From Ignavibacteria bacterium (GTDB lineage Bacteria; Bacteroidota; Ignavibacteria; SZUA-365), in assembly GCA_016720835.1 (NCBI GenBank), contig JADKJW010000002.1:372001-436000 (forward strand): 64,000 nt of DNA, read 5' to 3'. The notes below the pieces were generated by a model. It was not told the origin of the DNA. It was given only the letters and a program-made list of their open reading frames with translations, and did no database searches. Each line of letters begins with the position of its first letter. Position 1 is the first letter of the stretch. Both the position numbers and the translations under genes were made by a program. Of the stretch, positions 1 through 8,455 are shown piece after piece.

Positions 1-189
1 ACCGACGTGGTCTCCGTCATCAAGGGCGTCATCGACGCCGAGAAGGGCGCCATCGCGCAGTACAACAAGATCATCAAAATGTGCGACGGCGTCGACTACG
101 TGACGCAGGACATGGCCATCACCCTGCTGAGTGACGAAGAGAACCACCTGAGCGAATTCACCGGCTACCTGAAAGAATACGAGAAGTAA
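1..189 (+). CDS. Ferritin-like (Dps/bacterioferritin-type) protein, 3' part only
   Basis: The reading frame is open from base 1 and ends at TAA 187-189, so only the last 62 residues are in the window. The visible part has two amphipathic helices with the carboxylate and histidine spacing of ferritin-like four-helix bundles: a helix with DAEKGAIAQYNKI and a last helix with SDEENHLSEFTGYL. The E-x-x-H of the last helix would supply di-iron ligands. Family knowledge: such proteins bind and oxidise ferrous iron in the cytoplasm for storage or protection against peroxide. The exact subfamily (Dps-like, bacterioferritin-like or rubrerythrin-like) cannot be settled without the N-terminal half, which lies outside the window. 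Confidence 0.7.
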   Translation, partial: TDVVSVIKGVIDAEKGAIAQYNKIIKMCDGVDYVTQDMAITLLSDEENHLSEFTGYLKEYEK

Positions 190-212
190 CGCCATTGACT
201 GAAAGCGATGCC

Positions 213-374
213 ATGCCCGGCGAAACCCGGATTCAAGACGACAGTGCCCCCACATCATCACGCTTCATGCGGATGATGAAACGGCTCGGCTGGCTGGGCG
301 TGCTCTTCTTCACGATCAAGGGCCTGATCTGGCTCGCCATCTTCTGGGGAGCCGGCGCCTGGCTCGCGCGGTGA
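213..374 (+). CDS. Small single-pass membrane protein (53 aa)
   Basis: This short frame begins 23 bases after the ferritin-like gene and ends at TGA 372-374. The ATG at 213 gives 53 residues; an in-frame TTG at 195 would add six more and neither has a clear ribosome-binding site. After a polar start (about 25 residues) comes RLGWLGVLFFTIKGLIWLAI, a hydrophobic segment continuing through FWGAGAWL to a terminal arginine. This layout resembles small inner-membrane proteins annotated as hypothetical in many Bacteroidota and Proteobacteria. The short spacing suggests cotranscription with the ferritin-like gene. Function unknown. Confidence 0.55.
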   Translation: MPGETRIQDDSAPTSSRFMRMMKRLGWLGVLFFTIKGLIWLAIFWGAGAWLAR

Positions 375-379
375 GGACA

Positions 380-449
380 GATGTGAGATCAGAGATGTGA
401 GGAGAAATCGAGGTTCTCACCCCCCCCCTCCATCCTCACATCTCACTCC
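380..449. repeat. Paired heptad arrays between convergent genes
   Basis: Starting 5 bases after the stop at 374, heptads GATGTGA, GATCAGA, GATGTGA, GGAGAAA run from 380 to 407. After a run of C come the pyrimidine-rich heptads TCCATCC, TCACATC, TCACTCC at 429-449. The two halves contain a perfect 12-base inverted repeat (392-403 with 433-444), so the transcript could fold into a stem and might help terminate both the upstream genes and the convergent tag gene. It belongs to the same style of short tandem array as those near 19.3, 26.4, 32.7, 39.8, 47.2 and 48.1 kb. Confidence 0.7.
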
Positions 450-478
450 TGGTCACCGAGGCGTTCAAAGGTGTGAAA

Positions 479-1048
479 TTACCGGCATTCTTCGTATCGG
501 AAGCAGGAGAGCAGGTGATCGTTGACCATGCCCGTCGCCTGCATGAACGCGTAGCAGATGGTGGAGCCCACGAAGGTGAAGCCGCGCTTGTGGAGATCTT
601 TCGCCATCGCGTCGCTTTCCGGGGTGGTGGTCGGAATATCCTTCACCGTCGCGCGGCGGTTGACGATCGGCGCGCCGCCGACAAACTGCCAGAGGTACGC
701 GTCGAAGCTCCCGAATTCCTTGCGCAGCTCGAGGACGGCCTTCGCGTTCTTCACGGCGCCTTCCACCTTCAAGCGGTTGCGGACGATCCCGTGATCCTGG
801 AGCAGCGCCTCGATTTTCGCGGCGTCGTACCGCGCGATTTTTTCCGCGTCGAAATTGTCGAACGCCGCGCGGTATGTTTCGCGCCGTTTCAGAATCAGCA
901 ACCAGGTCAGTCCCGCCTGCGCGCCTTCGAGGAGCAGCATTTCAAAGAGCGCGCGATCGTCATGCACCGGGACTCCCCATTCCACATCATGATATCGCGC
1001 GTACAATTCCTGTGATTCTCCCCATGGGCAGCGGGTTTTCGTTTTCAT
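479..1048 (-). CDS. tag: DNA-3-methyladenine glycosylase I
   Basis: A cytoplasmic base-excision repair enzyme that removes 3-methyladenine from alkylated DNA. The 189-residue product matches the usual family length. Near the N terminus is CPWGESQELYARYHDVEWG, the family's opening block with the zinc-binding Cys and His; near the C terminus is VNDHLLSCF, which supplies the second His/Cys pair (H-x3-C). The start chosen is ATG at 1048 because AGGA lies about 7 bases upstream and the protein then begins just before the conserved block; a longer in-frame extension to 1216 has no family similarity. It stands alone, convergent with the small gene at 213-374 and divergent from the T9SS gene at 1396. 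Confidence 0.93.
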   Translation of the reverse strand: MKTKTRCPWGESQELYARYHDVEWGVPVHDDRALFEMLLLEGAQAGLTWLLILKRRETYRAAFDNFDAEKIARYDAAKIEALLQDHGIVRNRLKVEGAVKNAKAVLELRKEFGSFDAYLWQFVGGAPIVNRRATVKDIPTTTPESDAMAKDLHKRGFTFVGSTICYAFMQATGMVNDHLLSCFRYEECR

Positions 1049-1395
1049 TGCGGTCCTGATATGGTGTGACGCGTTCGCGATCGGCGAGAAGTTCATGTCC
1101 AGACCATAAGGTACGGGATAAAACCTTGCCTTGTGCAGGAGAATGCCGTCCAATCGGCAAAAATATTGTGCCCGGGGGGCATTCGCGTCCCTGAACATGC
1201 GTGTTGTCCTGTACATTCTTTTGAAACAGTTGCTTATTGACGATGAAGCAGTTTCTTCCTACATTAAAATGGTCCGGAAATTTGTCCCGTCGATTGTTCC
1301 ATATTGCTCCCGCCTCTCATGGTCCGCGCCCGTTGTCGCCGGTTATTCCTGAACGTCGTTCCCATACTTTCCATCCCACCCAGCCAGGATGAATC
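1049..1395. other. Divergent intergenic region, no gene recognised
   Basis: These 347 bases separate the divergent tag and 1396 genes. The stretch 1200-1275 is clearly richer in A+T than its surroundings, as expected of a promoter zone. On the minus strand 1165-1158 reads TATTTTTG, a match to the Bacteroidota -7 element, but no TTG lies at the right distance upstream, so it is not called as a promoter. Open frames here show no family features. Confidence 0.4.
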
Positions 1396-2781
1396 ATGAA
1401 ACGTTGCAACTGGTACCTCCCGCTTCTCCTCCTCAGCGTCATGGCGCTCCCGCTCGGCGCGCAAACAACGCGAAACGTCCTCCTCGAGCAGTTCACGGGC
1501 ACCTGGTGCCAGTGGTGCCCTGACGGCGCGGATACGATCAAGGCCATCCTGGCGCGGATCCCGACCGCGCGCGCGCTCGCCTATCATAACCAAGATGCCA
1601 TGGCCACCATCGCGGGAGACGAGGTCACCGACAGCTCCGCCGTGCCGGGCTTCCCTGCCGCCTCCATCGATCGCATCGTGTGGGGGATCAATGGAAATTA
1701 TTACTACGCGGTATCGACCCGCGCATGGTGGGGGGGGTTGGCATCGACGCGTGCACCTGCCACTTCGCCCCTGTCGATCGGCATGTCGGGCTTTTACGAT
1801 ACCACCACGGCGATCCTCTCCGTCACGATCAGCATCGACGTGCTCGCGGCGATGACCGGTTCCTATGCCCTGCATTTCGTTGTCAGCGAGGACAGCGTGA
1901 ATTATCCCCAGAAGCGGATCGTGGGCAGCACGGTCGTCACCCTGAATCCGTACTGGCACATGAACGCCGTGCGCGACGTCACGCTCGGTCAGCCTGGCGA
2001 GATGCTCACGACCAACGGCTTCACACAGGGACAGAAGCTGACCCGCTCCGTCGCGGTCCAGTTCCTGCAGGATTGGGATTATCGCCATTGCAAGATGACG
2101 GCCTTCGTCGATCGCGTGTGGCCGATTTCCTACGGACACCGCGAAGTGCAGCAGATGCGGCAGGAACGCATCTGGAACAATGCGAGCATGATCACCTTCG
2201 TGCCCGTGCAGCTCGAAGCCTTCACCGCGAGCAGGACGGCCGGCGCGGTGCGCCTCGCCTGGCGTGCAGCGGAAGAGAATAACAACCGCGGCTGGAGCAT
2301 CGAGCGCGCCGCGGACGACGGCGGCTGGGCAACCCTCGCCTTCGTCGACGGACGCGGCACCGCGCACAGCGCGTCGTCGTACGGGTATCTTGACGAGTCC
2401 GTCGTCTCCGGCAGAACGTACACGTACCGCCTGCGGCAGATCGACTTTGACGGCACGGAATCCGTCTCGTCGACGGCCACGGTGTTCTATTTCGACATGC
2501 CGGTCGCCACGCGCCTGCATCAGAACTATCCCAATCCCTTCAACCCGTCCACCGAGATCACCGCGGAACTGGCGGAATCGGGCCGCGTGCTGGTCGTCGT
2601 CTATGACGCGATGGGCCGCAAGGTCGCGACGGTCGCGAACGGCGATTTCGCCGCGGGCGTCCATCGTTTCACCTGGAACGGCGCCGACGACCAGAAGCGC
2701 CTCCTGCCCGCGGGCCTGTACCTGTGCACCATGACGACGGGCACGCACACCGAAACCCGGCAGATGATCCTCGCCAAGTAA
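1396..2781 (+). CDS. T9SS-exported thioredoxin-fold protein (Omp28-like)
   Basis: A 461-residue secreted protein. Residues 1-22 form a signal peptide ending near GAQ. A thioredoxin-like domain follows with the redox pair C38-Q-W-C41 in FTGTWCQWCPDG, resembling Omp28-related outer membrane proteins of Bacteroidota. Residues from about 375 onward form a type A T9SS sorting domain: QNYPNPFNPSTEI, then a beta-sandwich ending in ILAK. It is therefore expected to cross the outer membrane through T9SS and be anchored or released at the surface. A role in disulfide chemistry of surface proteins is possible but inferred only from the CxxC. The gene is monocistronic and ends at a strong terminator. Confidence 0.85.
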   Translation: MKRCNWYLPLLLLSVMALPLGAQTTRNVLLEQFTGTWCQWCPDGADTIKAILARIPTARALAYHNQDAMATIAGDEVTDSSAVPGFPAASIDRIVWGINGNYYYAVSTRAWWGGLASTRAPATSPLSIGMSGFYDTTTAILSVTISIDVLAAMTGSYALHFVVSEDSVNYPQKRIVGSTVVTLNPYWHMNAVRDVTLGQPGEMLTTNGFTQGQKLTRSVAVQFLQDWDYRHCKMTAFVDRVWPISYGHREVQQMRQERIWNNASMITFVPVQLEAFTASRTAGAVRLAWRAAEENNNRGWSIERAADDGGWATLAFVDGRGTAHSASSYGYLDESVVSGRTYTYRLRQIDFDGTESVSSTATVFYFDMPVATRLHQNYPNPFNPSTEITAELAESGRVLVVVYDAMGRKVATVANGDFAAGVHRFTWNGADDQKRLLPAGLYLCTMTTGTHTETRQMILAK

Positions 2782-2800
2782 ACGCCCGGCTCCCTTCCGA

Positions 2801-2836
2801 AAAAGCCTCGCACCATCCAGTTGGTGCGAGGCTTTT
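2801..2836. terminator. Bidirectional Rho-independent terminator
   Basis: A perfect 15-base-pair inverted repeat (2801-2815 with 2822-2836) with a 6-base loop. The stem begins AAAAGCC and ends GGCTTTT, so each strand has a GC-rich stem followed by a T-run. It lies between the convergent genes ending at 2781 (plus) and 2881 (minus) and should terminate both. Confidence 0.92.
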
Positions 2837-2880
2837 CATTTCACAGGAGTCCGTCGCGAGGACGGCCGCCGCGGGCGCGT

Positions 2881-4320
2881 CTACTTCCGTGTGACCTCGC
2901 CGATCCATGAGGACAGCGCTTCAAGCGCCACCGGGGACACGGTTTCCTCCAGCGTTCCATATTCGCTGATCGTACCCGTCTTCGATGTCTGGAACAAATG
3001 GTTGAGCCGCGGCAGCACCATTGTTTTGAATCGCGTGTTGCCCGCGGCCTTGAGCGCCGCTTCGATCGCGGGGATATTCTGCAGCGGGGACACCTGAAGA
3101 TCCCGTTCGCCGTTCAATGCGAGCACGGGAATGGTGGTCTTGCGAAGCGCGACTGCCGGATCATGGAACAGGAAGAAACGGAACCACGGGGAGTTGAGTT
3201 GCACGGCCTGCGCGCGGATCCTGGCCTCCGCGTTTTTCAGTGCCGCGGTATCGCCCGCGGATTCCTCTCGCTGCGCCTCCGTCATGATCGCGATGAGGCG
3301 ATGCATGGCCTTCGCGCTGTCCGCCTCCTCGCGGACGGCGTCGAACAGCCGGCGCTGCATGGCGGTATTCTTCTTGATCTCGCTCTCCGCCATGCCGTTC
3401 GCCCGGGTGATCAGGGCTCCCTGTTCGTAGAGGATTTCCTCGCCCGTGACGCCCGTGCCCGCCAGCAGCACGAGGAAGGCGATGCCCTTGTCGGTCTGCG
3501 CGGCCATCGGCGCGATCAGGCCGCCCTCGCTGTGTCCGACGAGCCCGATGCGCGCGGGATCGATTTCGGTTCGCGTGCGCAGGTACGTGACTGCCGCGAG
3601 CGCGTCGCCGGCGAAGTCTTCAGACGTTGCTGTCGCCGCATCGCCGCGTGAATCGCCCGTGCCGCGATCGTCGAAGCGCAACACGGCGATGCCGTGCCGG
3701 GTGAGATGATCCGCGATGATCCAGAACGGTTTGTGCTGGAACAGCGTCTCGTCGCGATCCTGCGGTCCGGATCCCGTGATCATGACAACAGCGGCGGAGG
3801 GACGTCCCTCGCGCGGCAGCGTGAGCGTGCCCGCGAGGGAGATCCCGGCGGAGACGTTCTCGAAACGCACCTCCTCCACGTCGTACGGGTAGGGCTTTTT
3901 CGGATTCTGGGGTCGCTTGATTTCCAGGGGAGCGGATCGGCGCACGAGGGGGAGCGGGTAATCGCTTCCCGCCTGTTTCCACGCCCCGTCAATACTCGAA
4001 TCGTTGACGATGCGGCCATCGTACCCTCCCTGTATCGCGGGGAGACGCAGGATGACGCTGTCGCCCGTGATGCGGACGGAGGGCACCGGCATGCCGAACG
4101 CGCCCTGGTCGGGACTGTCCATCGTCGCGGTGTAGCCGCCGTCTTTCGCCGCCGCGAGATGAATGACGATGCCGAGCTTCATGCCCTGCACTTCAAGAGT
4201 TCCGTACCAGGCCCCCGAGGGGTCCGCCTGCCGCTGTTGCGCCGCGGCCGACAGGCTGATGCAGCAGACTGCCGCGAAGAGAAGAATCGCCCGCAATGGA
4301 AAAAGTGTCCGGACTTTCAT
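2881..4320 (-). CDS. Exported alpha/beta hydrolase (S33/dienelactone-hydrolase-like)
   Basis: A 479-residue serine hydrolase. The start at 4320 is preceded by GGAG and gives a signal peptide (KVRTLFPLRAILLFAAVCC) cleaved after SAAAQ. An N-terminal beta domain of about 110 residues is followed by the hydrolase core: the oxyanion region VVMITGSGPQDRDE, the nucleophile elbow GHSEGG, an acid in NGERDLQVSP and the histidine in PRLNHLFQ near the C terminus. This order matches periplasmic esterase/peptidase-like proteins that cleave small esters or peptides; the substrate is unknown. It is transcribed convergently to the 1396 gene with the shared terminator between them, and starts 39 bases from the divergent gene at 4360. 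Confidence 0.85.
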   Translation of the reverse strand: MKVRTLFPLRAILLFAAVCCISLSAAAQQRQADPSGAWYGTLEVQGMKLGIVIHLAAAKDGGYTATMDSPDQGAFGMPVPSVRITGDSVILRLPAIQGGYDGRIVNDSSIDGAWKQAGSDYPLPLVRRSAPLEIKRPQNPKKPYPYDVEEVRFENVSAGISLAGTLTLPREGRPSAAVVMITGSGPQDRDETLFQHKPFWIIADHLTRHGIAVLRFDDRGTGDSRGDAATATSEDFAGDALAAVTYLRTRTEIDPARIGLVGHSEGGLIAPMAAQTDKGIAFLVLLAGTGVTGEEILYEQGALITRANGMAESEIKKNTAMQRRLFDAVREEADSAKAMHRLIAIMTEAQREESAGDTAALKNAEARIRAQAVQLNSPWFRFFLFHDPAVALRKTTIPVLALNGERDLQVSPLQNIPAIEAALKAAGNTRFKTMVLPRLNHLFQTSKTGTISEYGTLEETVSPVALEALSSWIGEVTRK

Positions 4321-4359
4321 AAACTGCTCCAAAGATTCGTGATTCAGCACCATTCCAGC

Positions 4360-5025
4360 ATGTATCGATACTTCAGCCGGATTTCACACGGAGGCGTCCA
4401 CGCGTTCCGCGACGCTCTGCGCACGCAGACACGAATATACGCGTTTGTTCTCCTCTATGTTGCGTCTGCCTGCGCGGCGCCGGACGAGAACCGTTCCCGC
4501 GCGGCGACCGGGACCTCCTTTCTGTCCGTGCTTCCGGGCGGCGACACACTGCGTGTTTCCCTCCGTCCCTGCAACGGCGGCGGCACCGTCATTGTCGCCC
4601 GTCGCAGCGGGCCGGGAGGCGTCCTTTCGGCGAGGCGGTATCTCTCCTTCCCCGTCACGCGCGCCGAATGCGCGGATATCACGGGAGACGGCATTCCGGA
4701 ATTGCTGCTCGGGGTAATCAAGGAGACGCGCTTCGACCGGCGTGCGCGTCTGCGGCTCTTCGTGTATGCCGTGCACGGCGGCGCGGTGCGTCCACTCTGG
4801 CTCGGATCGCGGCTCGGGATGCCCTTGCGGGATTTCACCGTGCTGCACCGGAACGGATGGACCGTCATCGCGACCATCGAACGCGAACGCAGCGGGCGTT
4901 GCGCGGTCGGCCTGTGGAGATGGCACGTCTTCGGCCCGCGCTTTGTCGCCTATGCATCCCGCTCCCTCACCGTCGCGGCGGCGCGGCGGCGGCTCCACAC
5001 CATGAACGCACAGGAGTTTCCATGA
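4360..5025 (+). CDS. Exported or lipid-anchored protein with FG-GAP-like motif, first gene of the DUF3160/CapA operon
   Basis: A 221-residue protein not assigned to a family. The N terminus has a positively charged lead and the hydrophobic segment IYAFVLLYVASACAAP, which could be a signal peptide or an imperfect lipobox around VASAC. The middle contains ADITGDGIPELLLG, a D-x-D/N-x-D-G loop of the kind that binds calcium in FG-GAP repeats, here present once. The rest is predicted beta-rich and basic. Its TGA overlaps the next gene's ATG (ATGA at 5022-5025), so it is very likely cotranslated with the DUF3160 gene. A periplasmic accessory role in envelope assembly is an inference from the operon. 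Confidence 0.6.
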   Translation: MYRYFSRISHGGVHAFRDALRTQTRIYAFVLLYVASACAAPDENRSRAATGTSFLSVLPGGDTLRVSLRPCNGGGTVIVARRSGPGGVLSARRYLSFPVTRAECADITGDGIPELLLGVIKETRFDRRARLRLFVYAVHGGAVRPLWLGSRLGMPLRDFTVLHRNGWTVIATIERERSGRCAVGLWRWHVFGPRFVAYASRSLTVAAARRRLHTMNAQEFP

Positions 5026-7379
5026 ACGTGTTGACCATCGCCTTCACCCTGCTCGTGCTCGTCGCGGGCGCGGCCGCCCAACCATCCTCGGTGTACGAAT
5101 CGAATCAGTTCCGCAACCGCTACGGCGAGCGCGTGCTTCCGCCGCCGATCGATCTCGCGCAGGACATTGACGCGAAATCGCTCGAGGACCTGCGCTTCCT
5201 GCGCAACACCGTGTACGCGCGGAAGGGGCACCTGTTCAAGGACGCCGCGCTGCGCGCCGTCTTCCAAGCCTTCGACTGGTATCAGCCGATCTGGTGGGAA
5301 AAGGACTTCGCCGTCACGCTCGACGCGCAGGAGCAGGCATTCGTCGCGCGCCTGAAAACGCGGGAGGACGCGCTCCTCGCGCGCAATTTCACCGGCGACG
5401 GGATCGCGCGCAAGGCCGACGTGCGAAACCTCGTCAACACCCGGCAGTTCGCGGGCATCTCCGACACGCTGCGCACGAAACTCGGCGAGCACGGTTTCGC
5501 CATCGTTCCGGAGCGGCAGCTGCAGCTCTTCGACATCTATGAGGAGAACGATTACAACCTCGTGCCGAGCTTCGTCACGACGGACCTGTATCTGCAGCTC
5601 ATGCACATGTACTTCGATTTCACGCTGCGCACGCTCGAGGAGAAGCGGCTCGCATCGTCGCTTGCGGAGCTGCTGGCCGCGCTGCATGCGCGCGCGACGG
5701 CCCTGGCTGCGTCCGCACCAGGCCCCGAAGCGAAACGCGCGGCGGAATTCGTGGCCGCCTACTGCGCGGTGCCCCTCGCGTTGCTGTCCGGCAAGAGCGC
5801 GCCTCCCCCGCCGAAACCGTACGCGCAGGCGGTCGCGCTCGAGCTGCGCAAGATCGCCGCTGCGGCGGATCGCGGTTCCGCGATGCTCGCGTCGCCGCTC
5901 TTCGATTACTCGCAGTTCAGACCGCGGGGCCATTATACGCGCAACAAGGCGCTCGCAAAATATTTTCGCGCGATGATGTGGCTGCAGCTGGCGCCGTTGG
6001 CGCTCGGCGACGCGGACGGCGCCGCGCGCGCGGCGGTGCTCTCCTCCATCACCGCCACGGCGCAGGCGAAGGGCGGAAGATCCGTCCTCGACCTGTACAC
6101 GGCGATGAGCGAGCCGCTGCGCTTCCTCGTCGGGGAACCCGACAATCTGTCCGTGCTCGACGGCATCGCCGAATGGAAAGTCGCGGCGAGCAGCGCCCCT
6201 CCGGGACAGGAATTCAGCGCGGGCGTCCTCGCCTCGTTTCGCGACGCGCTCGTGAAGCGCAATCCCGAGCGCATCCCGCCGCGGGGAGACGACGCGCTCA
6301 CGCAGCAGGAGCTCTCGAAGCCGAAGCTGTTCTTCTTCCCGCAGCGCTATACGCCCGATGCCGAAATCCTCCAGCGTCTGGTGCACGTGCTGCGCGATCC
6401 CAGTCCCCGGCGCCCCATTCCGAAGGGACTCGACGTGTTCGCCGCCTTCGGGAACGCGGCCGCGGAATCGGTGCTGCTCGACGAATACCGCGAAGCCGCC
6501 GCCTGGCCCGCGTACCCGGATTCCCTGCGCGCCGTCCGCCGCGACTTCCTCGGTCCGTCGGATACGACCACCGTCTACGGAAAATGGCTCGGAAGCCTGC
6601 GCGCGATCGAGCGCGTCCCGGGCGGAAGCCAGCCGTTCATGCGCACGGACGCCTGGCAGCGCAAGTGCCTCAACACCGCGCTCGCGTCGTGGACCGAACT
6701 CAAGCACGACGTCGTCCTCTACGCCAAGCAGCCCATGGCGGCCGAATGCGGCGGTGACGAGCCGCCGCCGCCCCCGGTCACCGTGGGATACGTGGAGCCT
6801 GCGGTCGATTTCTGGAAAGATGCCGTCGCCATGCTCCGGGCCACCAGGCGCTTTCTCGTCGACGCGCGCCTCATGGTACCCGAGATCAACGCGAAAACGA
6901 ACAGCCTGATCGAGATGGGCGAATTCCTCCTGCGCGTCAGCGAGAAGGAACTCCGCGGCGAACGTCTCGCGGACAAGGAGTACGAGACCATTCGTTTGAT
7001 CGGATCGTCGGCGGGCGCGATCACCCTGTCGATCATCGACGCGCCGGACTGGTACAGCGTCACCGGCCCCGACCGCTCCATCGCCATCGCGACCGACGTG
7101 TACACGTACAACGACCGCTGCCTGCAGAACGCCGTCGGCTTCGCCCACAGCATCTACGTCGTCGTGGAAATCGACGGCCTGCTCACGCTCACGCGCGGCG
7201 CCGTGTTCAGCTATCACGAGTTCACCCATCCCGCCGCGGAGCGGTTGACGGACGAGGCCTGGCAGAAAATGCTCGAGGACGGAACCGCTCCGGGGCCGCC
7301 GATCTGGATGCGCGGCATCCTCGCCCCGATCACGCCGCTCGAAATGGCGCCGGGCAGTTCCTACAGCTCCGGATGCTGA
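5022..7379 (+). CDS. YARHG/DUF3160-domain exported protein
   Basis: A 785-residue exported protein with a signal peptide ending near GAAAQ. Residues about 50-100 contain a YARHG-type domain (LRFLRNTVYARKG followed by FDWYQP); the remainder is the large DUF3160 domain with its typical LVPSFVTTDLYLQL and C-terminal YTYNDRCLQNAVG blocks. No enzymatic activity is established for this family. The start ATG overlaps the upstream stop, and its own stop overlaps the start of the CapA gene by 7 bases, so the three products are probably made in matched amounts. In other bacteria DUF3160 proteins occur near envelope or capsule genes, consistent with this neighbourhood. Confidence 0.85.
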   Translation: MNVLTIAFTLLVLVAGAAAQPSSVYESNQFRNRYGERVLPPPIDLAQDIDAKSLEDLRFLRNTVYARKGHLFKDAALRAVFQAFDWYQPIWWEKDFAVTLDAQEQAFVARLKTREDALLARNFTGDGIARKADVRNLVNTRQFAGISDTLRTKLGEHGFAIVPERQLQLFDIYEENDYNLVPSFVTTDLYLQLMHMYFDFTLRTLEEKRLASSLAELLAALHARATALAASAPGPEAKRAAEFVAAYCAVPLALLSGKSAPPPPKPYAQAVALELRKIAAAADRGSAMLASPLFDYSQFRPRGHYTRNKALAKYFRAMMWLQLAPLALGDADGAARAAVLSSITATAQAKGGRSVLDLYTAMSEPLRFLVGEPDNLSVLDGIAEWKVAASSAPPGQEFSAGVLASFRDALVKRNPERIPPRGDDALTQQELSKPKLFFFPQRYTPDAEILQRLVHVLRDPSPRRPIPKGLDVFAAFGNAAAESVLLDEYREAAAWPAYPDSLRAVRRDFLGPSDTTTVYGKWLGSLRAIERVPGGSQPFMRTDAWQRKCLNTALASWTELKHDVVLYAKQPMAAECGGDEPPPPPVTVGYVEPAVDFWKDAVAMLRATRRFLVDARLMVPEINAKTNSLIEMGEFLLRVSEKELRGERLADKEYETIRLIGSSAGAITLSIIDAPDWYSVTGPDRSIAIATDVYTYNDRCLQNAVGFAHSIYVVVEIDGLLTLTRGAVFSYHEFTHPAAERLTDEAWQKMLEDGTAPGPPIWMRGILAPITPLEMAPGSSYSSGC

Positions 7380-8455
7380 ACGCCGTCGCGCCGGCCCTGG
7401 CGCTCGTCGCCGCCGTCCTTCTGTTCGCGACGGATACCCGGGGCGCGAAGGCGCAGCGCCGACCGACGGAGCCGCCCCTCACCGTGCTTGTCGCGGGCGA
7501 TCTGCTCCTCGACCGCGGCGTGCGGACACAGATCCGGATTTTCGGAGCTGATGCTCTTTTGAAGGACGTCACGCCCCTGTTCGCGGACGCGGACGCGGTC
7601 ATCGCGAATCTCGAGTGCCCCGCCACCGATCTGCGCGCGCCGCTGGAGAAGCGCTACATTTTTCGCGCGGAGCCGGCGTGGCTGCGCGCCCTCCGCGCGT
7701 CGGGCCTCACGCACGTCGTGCTCGCCAACAACCACACGATCGACCAGGGCCGCGACGGCCTGATCTCGACGGCGGAACACGCGCGCGCGCGAGGCCTCGC
7801 CCCGATCGGGTACGGCGGCACGCAGGACGGCGCGTGCGCGCCGGTGCTGATCGCGCGCGGCGCGCAACGGCTCGCGGTGTTCGCGTCGGTGCCGCTGCCT
7901 CTGGAGAACTGGATGTACGCCGACACGCTCCCGGGTCCCTGCCAGGCGACGGCGGAGCAGCTGGCCGCGCGCATCCGGGCATGGAAGCGCGCGCATGCGG
8001 AGGACGGCATTCTCGCGCTGCTGCACTGGGGCCGAGAATTCCACGAGACGCCCGAGCCTGAGCAGGTTGCGGAAGCGCACGCGCTGATCGACGCGGGCGC
8101 GGATGCGGTGGTCGGTCACCACCCGCATGTCGTGCAGCGCGTGGAACTGTACCGGGGCAGGCCGATTCTCTACAGCGTCGGAAATTTCGTGTTCGACCAG
8201 CGCGCACCGCTCGCCAGCCGCGCGCTGCTGGCTCGCCTCGATTTTCGACGCGGCGAAGGCCCCGAGGTGTCGCTCCTGCCGCTCGCGATTTCCCGCTGCG
8301 TCCCGTCACCATTGAGCGGACGGCGGGAGGAGCGCTTCCGGCGGGATCTGGAATCCCTGTCGCCCGGCGTCCGTCTTGCGCGGCGCGACCGGCACTGGCG
8401 CATGCGCGGGGCGGAACATGCCGCGCCCGTCACACCGCGCCCCGAAAGACCATGA
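7373..8455 (+). CDS. CapA/PgsA-family poly-gamma-glutamate synthesis-type protein
   Basis: A 360-residue metallophosphatase-like protein of the bacterial capsule family. An N-terminal hydrophobic segment (residues 5-20) directs export. Conserved motifs follow in order: AGDLLLDRG (about 41-49), ANLECP (78-83), ANNHTIDQG (118-126), LLHWGREF (216-223) and VGHHPHVVQ (247-255), then SVGNFVFDQ. These supply the Asp, Asn and His ligands of a binuclear metal site. CapA proteins act at the membrane in polyglutamate or other capsule formation; no PgsB/C ligase is visible here, so the substrate may differ. The gene overlaps both neighbours. Confidence 0.88.
   Translation: MLNAVAPALALVAAVLLFATDTRGAKAQRRPTEPPLTVLVAGDLLLDRGVRTQIRIFGADALLKDVTPLFADADAVIANLECPATDLRAPLEKRYIFRAEPAWLRALRASGLTHVVLANNHTIDQGRDGLISTAEHARARGLAPIGYGGTQDGACAPVLIARGAQRLAVFASVPLPLENWMYADTLPGPCQATAEQLAARIRAWKRAHAEDGILALLHWGREFHETPEPEQVAEAHALIDAGADAVVGHHPHVVQRVELYRGRPILYSVGNFVFDQRAPLASRALLARLDFRRGEGPEVSLLPLAISRCVPSPLSGRREERFRRDLESLSPGVRLARRDRHWRMRGAEHAAPVTPRPERP

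Noticed and set aside
1264..2748. Long minus-strand open frame (494 codons) opposite the T9SS thioredoxin-fold gene
   Set aside because: It mirrors the plus-strand gene, has Arg/Gly/His-rich composition with no domain, and is typical of antisense frames in GC-rich DNA.
4950..7229. Minus-strand frame of 759 codons opposite DUF3160
   Set aside because: Shadow of the real gene; composition dominated by Arg, Gly, Glu and His with no recognisable motif.
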